This document shows, piece by piece, positions 5,517 to 6,120 of a stretch of 6,120 bases of DNA (positions are counted from its first letter, which is position 1; each line of letters begins with the position of its first letter). The translations under genes and the position numbers were made by a program. The stretch spans positions 1 to 6,120 of the forward strand of contig WFQZ01000277.1 of assembly GCA_015486785.1 (NCBI GenBank), written 5' to 3'. The notes below the pieces were generated by a model. The model saw only the letters and a list, made by a program, of their open reading frames with translations, was not told the origin of the DNA and searched no databases. Source of the DNA: Thermoflexales bacterium (GTDB lineage Bacteria > Chloroflexota > Anaerolineae > B4-G1 > SLSP01).

Positions 5517-6120
5517 TGCGGGCGACCGTAAAGCTGCCGCCACAAAGCCACATCGTCATCCGACAATGAGGACGGCTCCTCATCCGTGGGGATGAGCCGC
5601 CGCTTGTGCTCCAGCAGGCGCGACGCGCCGGAGCGCGGGGGGCGGCTCGTCTCCTCCGGCGGAGCTTGCCCCGCCGGGGATGCCGCCTCATCCGGCGGCG
5701 ATTCCGGCTCCGCATCCAGGCTTTCCCCAAAAAGCTCCATCCAACGGGACACCTCATCATAGGAAAGCTCGCGCTCCGTCTCCTTGCGGATGGGCAGCGG
5801 CGGCGCAGAGCGGCGGCGCGGACGTGGCGCGGGCGGCGCGGCTCGCTCCTCGGCCAGCGCGGATGGCGTCGCCGTCAACGGCTGCGGCTGCGGGAAACGC
5901 GGCTCCTCGTCCTCCGCGCGATCAGTCAACTCGGTAAACACCTTCATCCAATAAGCAACTTCCTGCGGCGAAATGTGCTCCGGCTTCTCCGGCCTGACGG
6001 GTGGCCGCTCCAGCAGATCGGCGAACTCATACGAAGTGAGCGTCCGCGCCCCGATGAACCGCGCATAATACAACACCTCGCGGTCCGACGAAACCACCGT
6101 CCAATTGCGCGGATCGGGGA
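5513..6120 (-). CDS. YacP-like NYN domain protein with repeated C-terminal motif (5' end missing)
   Basis: The frame is open to the right edge, so the N-terminus lies outside the window; the GTG at 6097 is an internal Val codon. The visible start, D-P-R-N-W-T-V-V-S-S-D-R-E-V, then A-R-F-I-G-A-R-T-L-T-S-Y-E-F, matches the last strand and helix of YacP-like NYN domains, a PIN-like fold with predicted RNase activity. The S-S-D segment carries one of the acidic residues usual in that fold. Beyond it is a tail of about 165 residues, rich in Pro, Arg, Glu and Ala and probably disordered. It has three related motifs: I-S-P-Q-E-V-A-Y-W-M-K-V-F (5974-5927), L-S-Y-D-E-V-S-R-W-M-E-L-F-G (5767-5720) and L-S-D-D-D-V-A-L-W-R-Q-L-Y-G (5566-5519). 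The family call rests on a short stretch and is moderate. Confidence 0.72.
   Translation of the reverse strand, partial: PDPRNWTVVSSDREVLYYARFIGARTLTSYEFADLLERPPVRPEKPEHISPQEVAYWMKVFTELTDRAEDEEPRFPQPQPLTATPSALAEERAAPPAPRPRRRSAPPLPIRKETERELSYDEVSRWMELFGESLDAEPESPPDEAASPAGQAPPEETSRPPRSGASRLLEHKRRLIPTDEEPSSLSDDDVALWRQLYGRPH
5519..5974 (-). repeat. three spaced copies of a short helical motif in the NYN protein tail
   Basis: Copies at 5974-5927, 5767-5720 and 5566-5519 follow [IL]-S-x-x-[ED]-V-x-x-W-[MR]-x-[LV]-[FY], spaced 69 and 67 residues apart. The flanking linkers are low-complexity and dissimilar. The conserved Trp and Val on a likely amphipathic helix suggest a repeated docking or binding element; this function is inference. 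Confidence 0.75.

Overview
The window is GC-rich, densely coding bacterial DNA. It holds five protein genes, two of them cut by the window edges. There are no RNA genes, CRISPR arrays or mobile elements that I can recognise. The mix suggests a Gram-negative-like or monoderm environmental bacterium, possibly a member of the Chloroflexota (Anaerolineae-like). The grounds are lipoproteins with long Pro/Thr/Ala or Gly/Ser linkers after the lipid-anchored Cys, a PDZ/radical-SAM/DUF512 protein, and a YacP-like NYN protein with a long disordered tail. This placement is inference from style, not from a marker gene.

Layout from left to right. At 2-691 (+) is the 3' part of a family-3 (amino-acid type) ABC transporter solute-binding protein. 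A bidirectional hairpin terminator at 709-742 separates it from a convergent two-gene operon on the minus strand. In transcription order that operon is a 231-aa lipoprotein (2788-2093) and a 434-aa lipoprotein (2066-762), 26 nt apart. Both are built from the same ~80-residue cysteine-paired module in two alternating subtypes, arranged A-B in the first protein and A-B-A-B in the second. A consensus TATAAT box at 2934-2939 lies upstream. Its predicted ~140-nt leader contains two long, mutually crossing inverted repeats that could form a pseudoknot or alternative structures.

Further right, 4238-2970 (-) encodes a DUF512-family radical SAM protein with an N-terminal PDZ-like region. It is divergent, with only 36 nt between starts, from a TTG-started major facilitator transporter (4275-5516, +). 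The transporter's stop codon overlaps tail-to-tail, in the palindrome CTAG, with the stop of a minus-strand gene (6120-5513, 5' end missing). That gene encodes the end of a YacP-like NYN domain followed by a low-complexity tail carrying three copies of a short S-x-x-[ED/D]-V-x-x-W motif.

The genes do not form one obvious pathway. The most interesting items are the paralogous modular lipoproteins, their structured leader, and the triple-motif tail on the NYN protein.
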